This document shows positions 7,864 to 14,221 of a DNA stretch of 40,461 nucleotides, in pieces. The position numbers and the translations under genes are program-made. The DNA is taken from IMG/VR virus record IMGVR_UViG_3300046536_000145, positions 1 to 40,461 of that record; one strand, written 5' to 3'. The DNA is from a virus. The notes under the pieces are model-generated. The model ran no database searches, was not told where the DNA came from, and was given only the letters and a program-made list of their open reading frames with translations. Every line of letters starts with the position of its first letter. The first letter of the stretch is position 1.

Positions 7864-7919
7864 ACAGGGGGTGAAGCGGTGGCCACCGCGACTTTCCTGC
7901 CAAGGGAGCAACCCCTCTG
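7864..7919 (-). other. Structured spacer between tRNA genes
   Basis: The ends are partly complementary (ACAGGGGGT on the plus strand against ACCCCTCTGT). Inside is a perfect 14-bp palindrome, GCGGTGGCCACCGC (7876-7889). There is no T-loop consensus, so it is not a standard tRNA. It may be a decayed tRNA or a processing element. Confidence 0.35.
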
Positions 7920-7994
7920 TTCGCCCGACGGGATTTGAACCCGTGACCTACGCCTTATCGGGGCGCTGCTCTAACCAGACTGAGCTACAGGCAA
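7920..7994 (-). tRNA. tRNA-Ile (GAU) with C33
   Basis: The cloverleaf is regular: acceptor TTGCCTG/CGGGCGA, D-arm GCTC/GAGC, anticodon stem GCGCC/GGCGT and T-arm ACGGG-TTCAAAT-CCCGT. The loop is CCGATAA, giving GAU at 34-36 with normal A37 but C at the near-invariant U33. A normal Ile loop would read CTGATAA, so this is a single-base departure. No CCA is encoded. Confidence 0.78.
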
Positions 7995-7999
7995 CATGT

Positions 8000-8044
8000 G
8001 CAAGGCTTTCGATCCAGACCCCGGCTTTCGCCTCGGTACCTTGC
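8000..8044 (-). other. 45-nt hairpin element between tRNA genes
   Basis: The ends GCAAGG and CCTTGC pair perfectly. Inside, GGC-GAAA-GCC forms a GNRA-capped stem flanked by ACC/GGT. It fills most of the space between the Ile and His tRNA genes. It could be a processing signal, a small RNA or a remnant tRNA. Confidence 0.35.
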
Positions 8045-8055
8045 TGCTGGGCGCG

Positions 8056-8126
8056 TCCCTCCGCCCGGAATTGAACCGGGGTAATCGGTGCCACAGACCG
8101 ACGCTCTACCACTGAGCTACGAAAGG
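8056..8126 (-). tRNA. tRNA-His (GUG)
   Basis: The cloverleaf is canonical: acceptor CCTTTCG/CGGAGGG, D-arm GCTC-AGTGGTA-GAGC, anticodon stem TCGGT/ACCGA and loop CTGTGGC with U33 and anticodon GUG, and T-arm CCCGG-TTCAATT-CCGGG. This is the only member of the array with an ordinary anticodon loop. The extra G-1 and C73 usual for His tRNAs are not obvious, and no CCA is encoded. Confidence 0.83.
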
Positions 8127-8272
8127 TACGAAATACCCGCTAGAGCTCTACCAACGGACGGGAGAGAGCGTCAGACACTGGGAGCGTCTAGCGGGGGTCA
8201 TTAGTGAGAGACAGGCACTCGGTCCGCCTGTCGCGTAGTCGTCGGTGCGCGGTAGTCCCGCTCTCAGGTGTA
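8127..8272. other. Leader of the tRNA array
   Basis: There is no credible gene. A long-range inverted repeat (CCCGCTAGA near 8136 and TCTAGCGGG near 8186) could fold in the transcript. The stretch lies between the promoter-like motif at 8273 and the first tRNA and is probably the untranslated leader of the array transcript. Confidence 0.4.
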
Positions 8273-8291
8273 CTAGAGAGCAACGCATTCC
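8273..8291 (-). promoter_or_regulatory. Phage promoter-like motif, copy 1 (tRNA array)
   Basis: The minus strand reads GGAAT, four bases, then TGCTCTCTAG, one of seven copies. It lies 147 bp before the His tRNA in the direction of transcription. Confidence 0.6.
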
Positions 8292-8327
8292 AGGCGAAAA
8301 GGGCGGAAATCACAGCGAAGGGGCGCC

Positions 8328-8426
8328 GAGTGACGGAGGTGACGAATGGAGGTGCTTTTTGTGTATCCCTATAGGATTTCCTTAGGGATACATAAAACAG
8401 TATCCCAAACGTCACCGCCGTCACTT
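8328..8426. repeat. 99-bp nested inverted repeat, copy A
   Basis: Outer arms GAGTGACGGAGGTGACG (8328-8344) and an inverse copy with one internal mismatch (8410-8426) enclose an AT-rich inner hairpin: TTTTGTGTATCCCTA (8357-8371) against TAGGGATACATAAAA (8383-8397), with one G-T pair. The outer arm itself contains a direct repeat of GTGACG. A 99-bp copy in the same orientation lies at 27362-27460. No gene is present from 8292 to 8551. It may be an origin, a regulator-binding array or a mobile remnant. Confidence 0.8.
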
Positions 8427-8551
8427 CCGCTGGTCAGAGCTGGTGCCGCTGAGAGTCCGTCAGATGAACCGTCACGCGCCTGCCCGCTGAAATGCCAAAG
8501 TCGGCCACACCGTGACCGACTCGTGACGTAGGTTAGGGTTACCTGTGTGAG

Positions 8552-10285
8552 CTAGCTCACTTCGTCTGGGGTCTCGTCATGCACCCATTCGACCGACACC
8601 CGCTCGCTAATTGGCGTAGTGCTGCCCCGCCTCGCGGCCTTTCGCACGGTGATGCGACTGACGAACAGCCGCACGAACGCCCGTCGCTGTTCCAGCGTGG
8701 CGCTGTCCCACCATGAACCCTCTCCCACCGGGTCGGTGTCGGGGTCCTCCGGCAGCCATTCACGGATTGGGAGCGGCGGTGTGTCTGCTGCCTCAAGCGA
8801 TCGGATGCGCTCTTCTGCTGCGTCCATGCGAGCCAACATCTCTGTTTCCTCTGCTACGAACATCTGCACACCCCGTGCACCCCGGTACCCGCCTGCCTTG
8901 CGGGTCGCGTAGAGCTCTTCTAGCGCCTGTGCAGCGTCCGCCCGCTCCACCACTAGCGCCGCCCGCTCTCCGGCCCGTTCGGGGGCTTCTAGGGCCCGTC
9001 CGAATCGTCGGGTTGCTTCCCGCAGAACATCGCCAGTCTCGGGGTCCTCTTCGGCCGTGTTGATCAGCCCGAAGATACGGCGGGCCACGTAATCGTCAAG
9101 TACGCGACGACTGACTGTGCATTCTCCCGGATGCTGGCCGGCCTGCGCCTGCCCCGGCTGCCTGCCACACCGGTATGACGCGTTGCTTGGCTTGGCGCTG
9201 GAATGGGCGGCCATAGAGCTTCCGCACTCACAGCGCAGAATCCCCAACCCGGACAGCAGCGTAGTTTGCCGACTTAGACCCTGCCCACGCCCGCGTGTGT
9301 CGAGCCACGCTTGCAGCTCGTACCATTCAGCGGCCGGAATGATCGGATCGTAGGCTACTAGCGGGCGCGTCGTTTCCGGGTCGCGCAGAATACGGTACGT
9401 GTCGACGTTTTTGGTTTTGGTCCCGTCCGCACGCACCTTATAGACGATTTCCACGCTAAAGCCAGCGATGCGCGGGTCCCGCATGATTCGCTTAAGTGTT
9501 GTGGTGTCCCACGCGCTGTTTTTGGTCTTCTTGCCGTAGGTCGCGCCCCGGGTGGGTACCTTCTCTGCGTTCATCCGTGCGACAATTCCCGTCAGCGAGC
9601 CCGGATGGCGCCCCTGCGTCTGTGTAGGGTCGTATGCCGCGTTCATGTGCTCGCGAATGGTGGCCCACACGGTGCGAACAATGCTGGCTTCTTCGGAACT
9701 GTGGTGGAGTTCCTGGACAACGATCGGGCGCCCCTCTGAGTTGAGCCGTGTTGCGGGCACCATGCGGAACCCATACGGGGCTTGTCCGCCGACCCAGCCG
9801 CCCAATTCCTTTGCGGTTCGCTTCGCGCCGCCTACTGCGATGCTCTTGTTTTTGCTTTCGCTGTGGGCAGCGTCAAGGCGCATGATCAGGTGAATCAGAT
9901 CCATAAGGTTGCCCTTGCGGAACTCACCCTCCGTCACACTCACGATGGTGACGCCGAGATTAAGCAACTCCGAGACGATAGGAATCGCGTCAAGCGGGTC
10001 GAGCCGTGAAAACCGGCTGATGTAATAGACGATGATCATGTTTAGTCGACCCGACCGACAGTCCCGCAACATGCGCTCAAAGTCGGGCCGCTCTACCCCG
10101 CTGAATGCGGAAATGCCCAAATCTTCGTACAGCTCGATTTTCTTTGCGTTCCGGCGGCTCGCTTCCTCAATTCCCCGGGCACGCTGTGTTGCCGTACTTG
10201 CTTCGGACTTGTTCTCGCGCTCATTCGACTGGCGCCCGTATACTCCGGCGTGAACGTCCATCCCCGAAACCACCCCTAGTGACAT
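8552..10285 (-). CDS. int: Large serine integrase, phiC31 type
   Basis: The product is 577 aa, close to the 600-residue size of phiC31-type integrases. The N-terminal resolvase domain has AGVYGRQS with the nucleophilic serine (Ser20, or Ser12 if Met9 is used), then SRFSRLD and the helix to about residue 150. A recombinase domain follows. Next come a zinc-binding CECGSS...YRCG...CTVSRRVLD segment near 360-410, a coiled-coil region (about 450-500) and a basic C-terminus. It catalyses attP x attB integration. attP lies 12 bp upstream. The ATG at 10285 has little leader, so leaderless translation or use of Met9 (after GGTTTCGGGG) are both possible. Confidence 0.93.
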   Translation of the reverse strand: MSLGVVSGMDVHAGVYGRQSNERENKSEASTATQRARGIEEASRRNAKKIELYEDLGISAFSGVERPDFERMLRDCRSGRLNMIIVYYISRFSRLDPLDAIPIVSELLNLGVTIVSVTEGEFRKGNLMDLIHLIMRLDAAHSESKNKSIAVGGAKRTAKELGGWVGGQAPYGFRMVPATRLNSEGRPIVVQELHHSSEEASIVRTVWATIREHMNAAYDPTQTQGRHPGSLTGIVARMNAEKVPTRGATYGKKTKNSAWDTTTLKRIMRDPRIAGFSVEIVYKVRADGTKTKNVDTYRILRDPETTRPLVAYDPIIPAAEWYELQAWLDTRGRGQGLSRQTTLLSGLGILRCECGSSMAAHSSAKPSNASYRCGRQPGQAQAGQHPGECTVSRRVLDDYVARRIFGLINTAEEDPETGDVLREATRRFGRALEAPERAGERAALVVERADAAQALEELYATRKAGGYRGARGVQMFVAEETEMLARMDAAEERIRSLEAADTPPLPIREWLPEDPDTDPVGEGSWWDSATLEQRRAFVRLFVSRITVRKAARRGSTTPISERVSVEWVHDETPDEVS

Positions 10286-10296
10286 GCGAGAACTCT

Positions 10297-10342
10297 AGTG
10301 CCTGATCTGACAGAACTCAAAGATGCTATCAGTTAGGGGACT
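10297..10342 (-). other. attP: attP, attachment site of the serine integrase
   Basis: This is a 46-bp imperfect dyad centred on AA at 10319-10320 (TT on the minus strand), with about 14 of 21 arm positions symmetrical. On the minus strand the centre reads CTTTGAGTTCTGTCAG, preceded by CTAACTG. The phiC31 attP, from memory, has CTTTGAGTTCTCTCAG with AACTG on the left, so core and arms correspond. It lies immediately upstream of the integrase gene, as in phiC31. Integration would separate int from the plus-strand genes at 10452-10837. Confidence 0.85.
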
Positions 10343-10451
10343 ATGGGGGACAGGGCGGCTGACCTGCGGTTTTACCCGTTACCGACCCGTTCCCCCGCCT
10401 ACGCCCGCAGGATGATGCCGCCGCCCGACCGCCAGACATACCGTCGGGCGC

Positions 10452-10667
10452 ATGGCCACTTACCTCCGCTCTCGCTGCCTGACCTACCGGGACGCTGTCC
10501 GGCTGTGCCTGGATCTGGCAGCGTTCTACACCCGCACCGGACGGCCCGAGAGGGCATCTGTGCACCGCTACGCGCGTGGGTTCGGCGTCTACGTGACCAC
10601 GCCGGACGACGCGGGGAATACCGGGTTGCTCGCGGACGCTGTGACTCGGGTACCTGTTGAACGATGA
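10452..10667 (+). CDS. Plus-strand small protein beside attP
   Basis: The product is 71 aa (MATYLRSRCLTY to RVPVER). It is one of very few plus-strand genes and is transcribed away from attP and divergently from int. The sequence is helical at first (YRDAVRLCLDLAAFY), then basic (RPERASVHRYARGFGVYV). The ribosome-binding site is weak (CGTCGGGCGC). I recognise no family. The plus-strand location next to attP suits a lysogeny or host-interaction gene, but this is inference. The long complementary frames look worse, so I prefer this one. Confidence 0.55.
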   Translation: MATYLRSRCLTYRDAVRLCLDLAAFYTRTGRPERASVHRYARGFGVYVTTPDDAGNTGLLADAVTRVPVER

Positions 10668-10678
10668 ACGAGAGATCG

Positions 10679-10837
10679 ATGCACGACTCAGTAATGACCA
10701 TCCGTACATACAAGATCAACGCCGCTGGCGACAGCTACGCGACCAGCGAGACGCGAGCACTTCGCGGCGAGCTTGCCAACCCATTCACGGTCAACCCGAA
10801 CGCGTGGCCCGCATGTGCCTGTTCTCGCTGCGCCTAG
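10679..10837 (+). CDS. Plus-strand 52-aa protein with C-terminal cysteines
   Basis: The gene begins 11 bp after the preceding plus-strand gene, with GAGAGATCG as a possible ribosome-binding site, so the two form a small operon. The protein starts MHDSVMTIRTYKIN and ends NAWPACACSRCA, giving three cysteines in the last seven residues. Its stop overlaps the end of the convergent minus-strand gene at a CCTAGG palindrome. No family is recognised. The start and operon spacing support it; the short length limits confidence. Confidence 0.5.
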   Translation: MHDSVMTIRTYKINAAGDSYATSETRALRGELANPFTVNPNAWPACACSRCA

Positions 10838-11187
10838 GCCCCCTTAACGCGAAGCGTCGGCACAGTCTTCGCTGCCTCCCGCAGGGCATCCTCACGGGCC
10901 ATTCCGCCAGCCTGTAGCCGGTCGTACGCGTCGGCGAACACGGTCAGTTGCTCCAATACCGCCGCCTCTTTCAGTGCGATGCGGCGTGCCTGTTGCTTCG
11001 CTGCCATGGCGGCGCGGAAGGCTTCGGCATCCTCTGCTAGGGCGGCCTCACGCTGCCGCTTAAGCTCCGCCGCCTTGCAGATCTTGCATGGATACCCGAA
11101 CTCCCGCGTCCTTCCCCCAAGGGGCCAATGCTCCGCCGTGAGCGGCTTGTCCTGCCCGCACGTGTTGCAGTGCCGTGTCTCTACCAT
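10834..11187 (-). CDS. Zinc-cluster protein, internal start within the DUF402 frame
   Basis: This is an in-frame internal gene of 117 aa starting MVETRHCNTCGQDK. The ATG is preceded by TAGGATTTCCCCC, and the 13 bases ATCCTAGACAGCG (plus strand, 11195-11207) recur exactly before the start of the long frame (11815-11827). Four cysteines form two pairs (CNTCG near residue 7, CKICK near 34), a layout like small zinc-finger and HNH-type proteins, followed by a long charged helix. It may be made alone, as the tail of the DUF402 protein, or both. Confidence 0.5.
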   Translation of the reverse strand: MVETRHCNTCGQDKPLTAEHWPLGGRTREFGYPCKICKAAELKRQREAALAEDAEAFRAAMAAKQQARRIALKEAAVLEQLTVFADAYDRLQAGGMAREDALREAAKTVPTLRVKGA

Positions 11188-11808
11188 GGGGGAAATCCTA
11201 GACAGCGCCACGCGGGCCGGGGCACGCCAGTGCGCGGGAGGCGAGAAGTCGCAATGCGTCCCGTCGAATGGGAACATCCCGGCTTCCGCGAGCTTGACCA
11301 CCCGCTCACCCTCCGCCCGGATCTCCCCCGCCTCGCTGGCTGTCCAGTAGGACGGGTGCCCAGTCTTCGCGGCGAACGATTCGGCGTCCTTCCATTCCCA
11401 CGTGCGATCCGGGTAGACGACTAGGTCTAGCTCAAGATCAGTAACGGTGATGTCAGCTCCGCTACGTTCCCGCCGTTCAAGATTCACGTACCAGCCCGTG
11501 AACGCTCCGCGTAGGTCGAACCGCCACCAGACAGCGTGGCCGGCCCCGTGCGGTTGGTAGATCAGCGCGCTGTCGGGGAACCATGTTCCGGCCACGAGCG
11601 GGAAGCCTCCGGCCGGCCGGTCCGCCGGATCCACGTCGCGTAGGTGTAGGCCCTCCGGGAGGTCTGCGCGCCACGCTGGCGAGCTACCAGCAACCCAGAG
11701 GTACAGTCCGTCAGTTGTCTCCCGTACGACCCGCAGGGGCACCACGACGCTTGTCTGACCGCCGAAGGTGAAACGCCACCGGACCACGCTGCCAGGTTCG
11801 AGATTCAT
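10834..11808 (-). CDS. DUF402-domain protein with zinc-cluster C-terminus
   Basis: The product is 324 aa. Residues 1 to about 205 match the DUF402 family: FTGWYVNLER, TVTDLELDLVVYPD, WEWKDAESFAAK and the final AGMFPFDG. Some family members, such as FomD, hydrolyse nucleoside diphosphate bonds, so a nucleotide phosphohydrolase role is possible. The remainder is a zinc-cluster region with its own start signal, in frame and with no stop between. DUF402 genes are common in Streptomyces chromosomes and unusual in phages, so this may be a host-derived accessory gene. It is convergent with the plus-strand pair. Confidence 0.7.
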   Translation of the reverse strand: MNLEPGSVVRWRFTFGGQTSVVVPLRVVRETTDGLYLWVAGSSPAWRADLPEGLHLRDVDPADRPAGGFPLVAGTWFPDSALIYQPHGAGHAVWWRFDLRGAFTGWYVNLERRERSGADITVTDLELDLVVYPDRTWEWKDAESFAAKTGHPSYWTASEAGEIRAEGERVVKLAEAGMFPFDGTHCDFSPPAHWRAPARVALSRISPMVETRHCNTCGQDKPLTAEHWPLGGRTREFGYPCKICKAAELKRQREAALAEDAEAFRAAMAAKQQARRIALKEAAVLEQLTVFADAYDRLQAGGMAREDALREAAKTVPTLRVKGA

Positions 11809-11831
11809 GGGGCGATCCTAGACAGCGAGAA

Positions 11832-11872
11832 GCCCCGCCCATGCGCCACGGGGGACGACGTATGGACGGGGC
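11832..11872 (-). terminator. Hairpin terminator candidate
   Basis: GCCCCGCCCAT and ATGGACGGGGC pair with one mismatch around a 19-nt loop, in the gap between the 44-aa gene and the DUF402 gene. There is no U-tract, as is common in high-GC actinobacteria. Confidence 0.5.
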
Positions 11873-11892
11873 CGATTCGGGGTCCTACATGG

Positions 11893-12027
11893 TCACGCGC
11901 TTTCCTGCTCAGACTCGGCGGGAGTCGGCTCGGGCTCAGGGGCGGGCTCAGCGGCTTTGCTGTACGCGTCCCGGGGCGGGTGCGCGTCGAAGTAGCCGGA
12001 CTGTTGGCGATCATGGTTCACGGGCAT
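11893..12027 (-). CDS. 44-aa Pro/Glu-rich small protein
   Basis: This is a short gene with a good site, CTAGGGAGTAGTGCA, before its ATG. The protein begins MPVNHDRQQSGYFDAH and ends in a Pro-Ala-Glu-rich tail (PEPEPTPAESEQESA), probably disordered. An overlapping 69-codon frame on the same strand lacks a start signal and reads like noise, so I prefer this one. Function is unknown. Confidence 0.5.
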   Translation of the reverse strand: MPVNHDRQQSGYFDAHPPRDAYSKAAEPAPEPEPTPAESEQESA

Positions 12028-12038
12028 TGCACTACTCC

Positions 12039-12239
12039 CTAGTGTTGGTGCCGGTTGTAGGCCCTGCGAGCGTTGAGGATCTTCGTACGCTCGCGAAGAC
12101 GTCGCAAGGTATCCGACTCTACGGCCGGCTCAAGCGGCGGATCCTCGTCGTCCTGGTCCTCCGGCACAGGCTCAGGGGCCGGACCGCCGAGAGCGTAAGT
12201 CCACGACGGGGGAAGGGAGTTGGGGCCGTCGTCACTCAC
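12039..12239 (-). CDS. Small acidic protein
   Basis: The product is 66 aa and starts at GTG, which overlaps the TGA of the upstream gene (GTGA). It has an acidic, proline-rich N-terminal half (PEPVPEDQDDEDPP) and a basic helical end (TLRRLRERTKILNARRAY). No family is recognised. The coupled start and shared direction place it in a run of small accessory genes. Confidence 0.6.
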   Translation of the reverse strand: MSDDGPNSLPPSWTYALGGPAPEPVPEDQDDEDPPLEPAVESDTLRRLRERTKILNARRAYNRHQH

Positions 12240-12412
12240 GAGACCACCCGACCACAGAACTGTTCCTCGCGGTGCCTGTCCCGCCGGACTCGGACGTCCA
12301 GCAACGCCGAACGGTCGGCCACCGCCGCTGCCTCGCTCGCCTGTGCGTCAAACTCTGCACAGCGTGCACAGTCGTCCTGTCGCGGCGGCTCGAAGGTCTC
12401 AGGGAGCGTCAT
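12236..12412 (-). CDS. 58-aa protein with CxxC motif
   Basis: The ATG at 12410-12412 is preceded by ACAGGGGGCTGACCC. The start overlaps the end of the upstream gene by 14 bp, and the stop overlaps the next GTG. The protein has CARC near residue 15 and a further Cys near residue 53, with a charged helix between (VRVRRDRHREEQF). A metal site is possible, but there are too few ligands for a named family such as WhiB. Confidence 0.55.
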   Translation of the reverse strand: MTLPETFEPPRQDDCARCAEFDAQASEAAAVADRSALLDVRVRRDRHREEQFCGRVVS

Positions 12413-12695
12413 GGGTCAGCCCCCTGTCAGGGCAGGCTTCGCGGCCACACTCACAGAACGGCCACGCGTCCGGGATGCCGCGCCCAGGGCCGCGCTGACG
12501 CTCGTACCACGTGGGGTCGTACTCGGCCAGCACGGCGGCGCTGTAGGCCGCGCTTACGGTTCGTCGGGGCCGCCTGCGGGGCATGGAAGCGGCGGCCGAT
12601 CGTTGGGGGTTCTGGCTGTCCGGAGAACCCACATGACCAACCGCCGCAGCAGTGGAGTCAAGTGGCATTCTCCGTGACGTCACTGGATGTGACAT
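12399..12695 (-). CDS. Small protein with paired cysteines at the C-terminus
   Basis: The product is 98 aa. I chose the ATG at 12695 because AAGGGGACCGT stands directly before it; internal ATGs at 12668 and 12584 are weaker alternatives. It has an N-terminal Ser/Arg-rich half, then YSAAVLAEYDPTWYERQRGP and a C-terminal CECGREAC cluster that may bind metal. No family is recognised. It overlaps the next gene by 14 bp, as is typical of this run. Confidence 0.55.
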   Translation of the reverse strand: MSHPVTSRRMPLDSTAAAVGHVGSPDSQNPQRSAAASMPRRRPRRTVSAAYSAAVLAEYDPTWYERQRGPGRGIPDAWPFCECGREACPDRGLTHDAP

Positions 12696-12829
12696 ACGGT
12701 CCCCTTGGGGTTTTGGAGTTTGGTTCCCTCAGCGCTGGACAACTCGCAGCACTGATGGGAGAACCAACAGTAGACCCGTTCCGGCCATTGGTCCACGCAG
12801 TACGGCAGTTGATCACTCGTCAGGAGTAG
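12674..12829 (+). CDS. Possible plus-strand 51-aa protein
   Basis: A GTG-started frame reads MTSLDVTYGPLGVLEF and then SLSAGQLAALMGEPTVDPF, ending VRQLITRQE. The amphipathic helical pattern looks protein-like, and it fills most of a gap between minus-strand genes. However, the ribosome-binding site is weak and it overlaps the start of the opposite gene by 22 bp. If real, it would be the third plus-strand gene in the accessory region. Confidence 0.3.
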   Translation: MTSLDVTYGPLGVLEFGSLSAGQLAALMGEPTVDPFRPLVHAVRQLITRQE

Positions 12830-12853
12830 CGCACGCCCCTCGCGCGCCCCCTG

Positions 12854-13282
12854 TCACGTAATGGTGCAGCCCGCACAGCGCGTCACCCTCTGCGGGCCGT
12901 CAGCGCGACCAGCGATCGCCGCTTTCTGCGCTGCTGTCATGTCCCCAGGCTTCGGCCATGTGATCCAAAGGTCACCTTGCAGCGCGTACCGGCCGGGGAT
13001 GGGGTCCCATACCCATACGGCGTGCCCGAGCATCGTTCCGCTGACCAGCCCCCGTGCGCGCAGGCGGAACCGGGGGTAGCTGCTGGGGCGCAGGACCGTA
13101 CTGCCCAACTCGCCCCAACTCCGCATCACGCGGCACAGTTCTTCGGGCGTGTAGACGTACTCCTGCACGGGCGGGACCAGTTGGCACGGCGTCCACTCCC
13201 AGTAGGCCGGCCGGGTCTCGTCGGGGCAGCCTGTTGGCACGTCCAACGCGATTTCTACGGTTGGACGCTCGTAACACGACAT
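12854..13282 (-). CDS. Unknown 142-aa protein
   Basis: The protein opens MSCYERPTVEIALDVP and contains YWEWTPCQLVPPVQEYVYTPEEL, then a basic beta-rich part (RFRLRARGLVSG, HAVWVWDPIPGRY) and a final RCAGC cysteine pair. I do not recognise a family. GGTGGCGATAGACCC precedes the ATG with long spacing. A 22-bp palindrome lies about 140 bp upstream, and that 139-bp leader holds nothing else I can name. Confidence 0.6.
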   Translation of the reverse strand: MSCYERPTVEIALDVPTGCPDETRPAYWEWTPCQLVPPVQEYVYTPEELCRVMRSWGELGSTVLRPSSYPRFRLRARGLVSGTMLGHAVWVWDPIPGRYALQGDLWITWPKPGDMTAAQKAAIAGRADGPQRVTRCAGCTIT

Positions 13283-13421
13283 GGGTCTATCGCCACCTTA
13301 TGGGGGGATTTTATCTACTGCGGGGGTATGCGCACCATACGGCACGAAAGTGAACTTCGCGCAACGCGCGTAGATGTTCCTTTAGTTCCGCTAAGCAACC
13401 TTCGCTGCGCAAAAAAGAGAC

Positions 13422-13443
13422 CACGTACCAAATTTGGTACGTG
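13422..13443. promoter_or_regulatory. 22-bp palindrome, site 3
   Basis: Perfect copy, extended to 26 bp by ACC/GGT-type flanks (ACCAC... ...GTGGT). It lies 21 bp after the stop of the 55-aa gene and upstream of the 142-aa gene. Confidence 0.75.
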
Positions 13444-13464
13444 GTTCCCTGGTGGAGCTAGCCG

Positions 13465-13632
13465 CTAGCGGCACTCAACGTCGTTGATCAGGTCCCTACT
13501 GCTGGCCCAGTCGTGCATGGAAGTCCCAACGTAGCGCTTGACGTCCTCCCGCACCTCACTGCGGTCGACCCCGTACTCGTTGGCCCATGCCTCCGGGTCG
13601 ACGTCCACCGTGAGCACAATTCGAACCTTCAT
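13465..13632 (-). CDS. 55-aa small protein
   Basis: The ATG is preceded by GAAAGGTTCGGGA. The protein opens with a short beta strand (MKVRIVLTVDVDPEAWANEY), then a helix with VREDVKRYVGTSMHDW, and ends NDVECR. Small proteins of this style recur in actinophages without known function. The strand-helix-helix order resembles a ribbon-helix-helix regulator, but I cannot confirm that. It lies just above palindrome site 3. Confidence 0.6.
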   Translation of the reverse strand: MKVRIVLTVDVDPEAWANEYGVDRSEVREDVKRYVGTSMHDWASSRDLINDVECR

Positions 13633-13678
13633 TCCCGAACCTTTCGCTAGACGGTTGGAACCTACCCACTATCGTACC

Positions 13679-14134
13679 CTACTCAGGGTTGTTCCACGGT
13701 CGCATCGTGTCAACCATGCACGCCCCCAGCCAACGCGCGTCATCCTCGCGAATCTTGTACACCTTGACGGTACCGCCCGCCGTCACAGCGCGGATGTTGA
13801 GCCACCGCCCCTCGCTGTCGTCCGTGGTCCACGTGGTCACCACGTCCGCGATGGTCTCCGTGTGCTCAAGCATGTTGCGCCCCTCATCTGCCGCTGTTCT
13901 GACGATCTTCCCGGCGAATCGCCGGGCAATCCTGCTGGCCGTTGCCGCATCCCATGCGCCCCGCAGTGTGCCGCCCTCGCAGGCGATCCGATACGGCGTC
14001 AGGGCCCGCGCCACGGCGGTCTGCACAGCCTTGCTGAGCCGCTCGTATTCCTCCCCTACCCCGCTGTGCATCCGGAACGCGCGGAACGCCTGCCGTCCCT
14101 CCGCCTCCGTGGTCGGGTCATACAGTCCGCTCAC
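13679..14134 (-). CDS. Unknown 151-aa protein
   Basis: I chose the GTG at 14132-14134 because GGGAGAGGGCATC precedes it; the frame runs further up without a start signal. The protein (MSGLYDPTTEAEG) is mostly helical and Ala/Arg-rich (YERLSKAVQTAVARALTPY) with a beta-rich end (GTVKVYKIREDDARWLGACM). No family is recognised. It lies in the early minus-strand run downstream of the 184-aa gene. Confidence 0.65.
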   Translation of the reverse strand: MSGLYDPTTEAEGRQAFRAFRMHSGVGEEYERLSKAVQTAVARALTPYRIACEGGTLRGAWDAATASRIARRFAGKIVRTAADEGRNMLEHTETIADVVTTWTTDDSEGRWLNIRAVTAGGTVKVYKIREDDARWLGACMVDTMRPWNNPE

Positions 14135-14221
14135 GATGCCCTCTCCCGTCGCTACGCTGCCCGCTACCGGCCGAACGGGGCGGGGGTGGACCAATCGGCC
14201 AACCCCCACCCGGAACGCCCG

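Noticed and set aside
8188-8424. 78-codon minus-strand frame between the tRNAs and the integrase
   Set aside because: It covers the promoter-like motif and most of nested repeat A and has no ribosome-binding site; it is not a gene.
11805-12014. 69-codon minus-strand frame upstream of the DUF402 gene
   Set aside because: It runs through a terminator-like hairpin and lacks a start signal; the 44-aa frame at 11893-12027 fits better.
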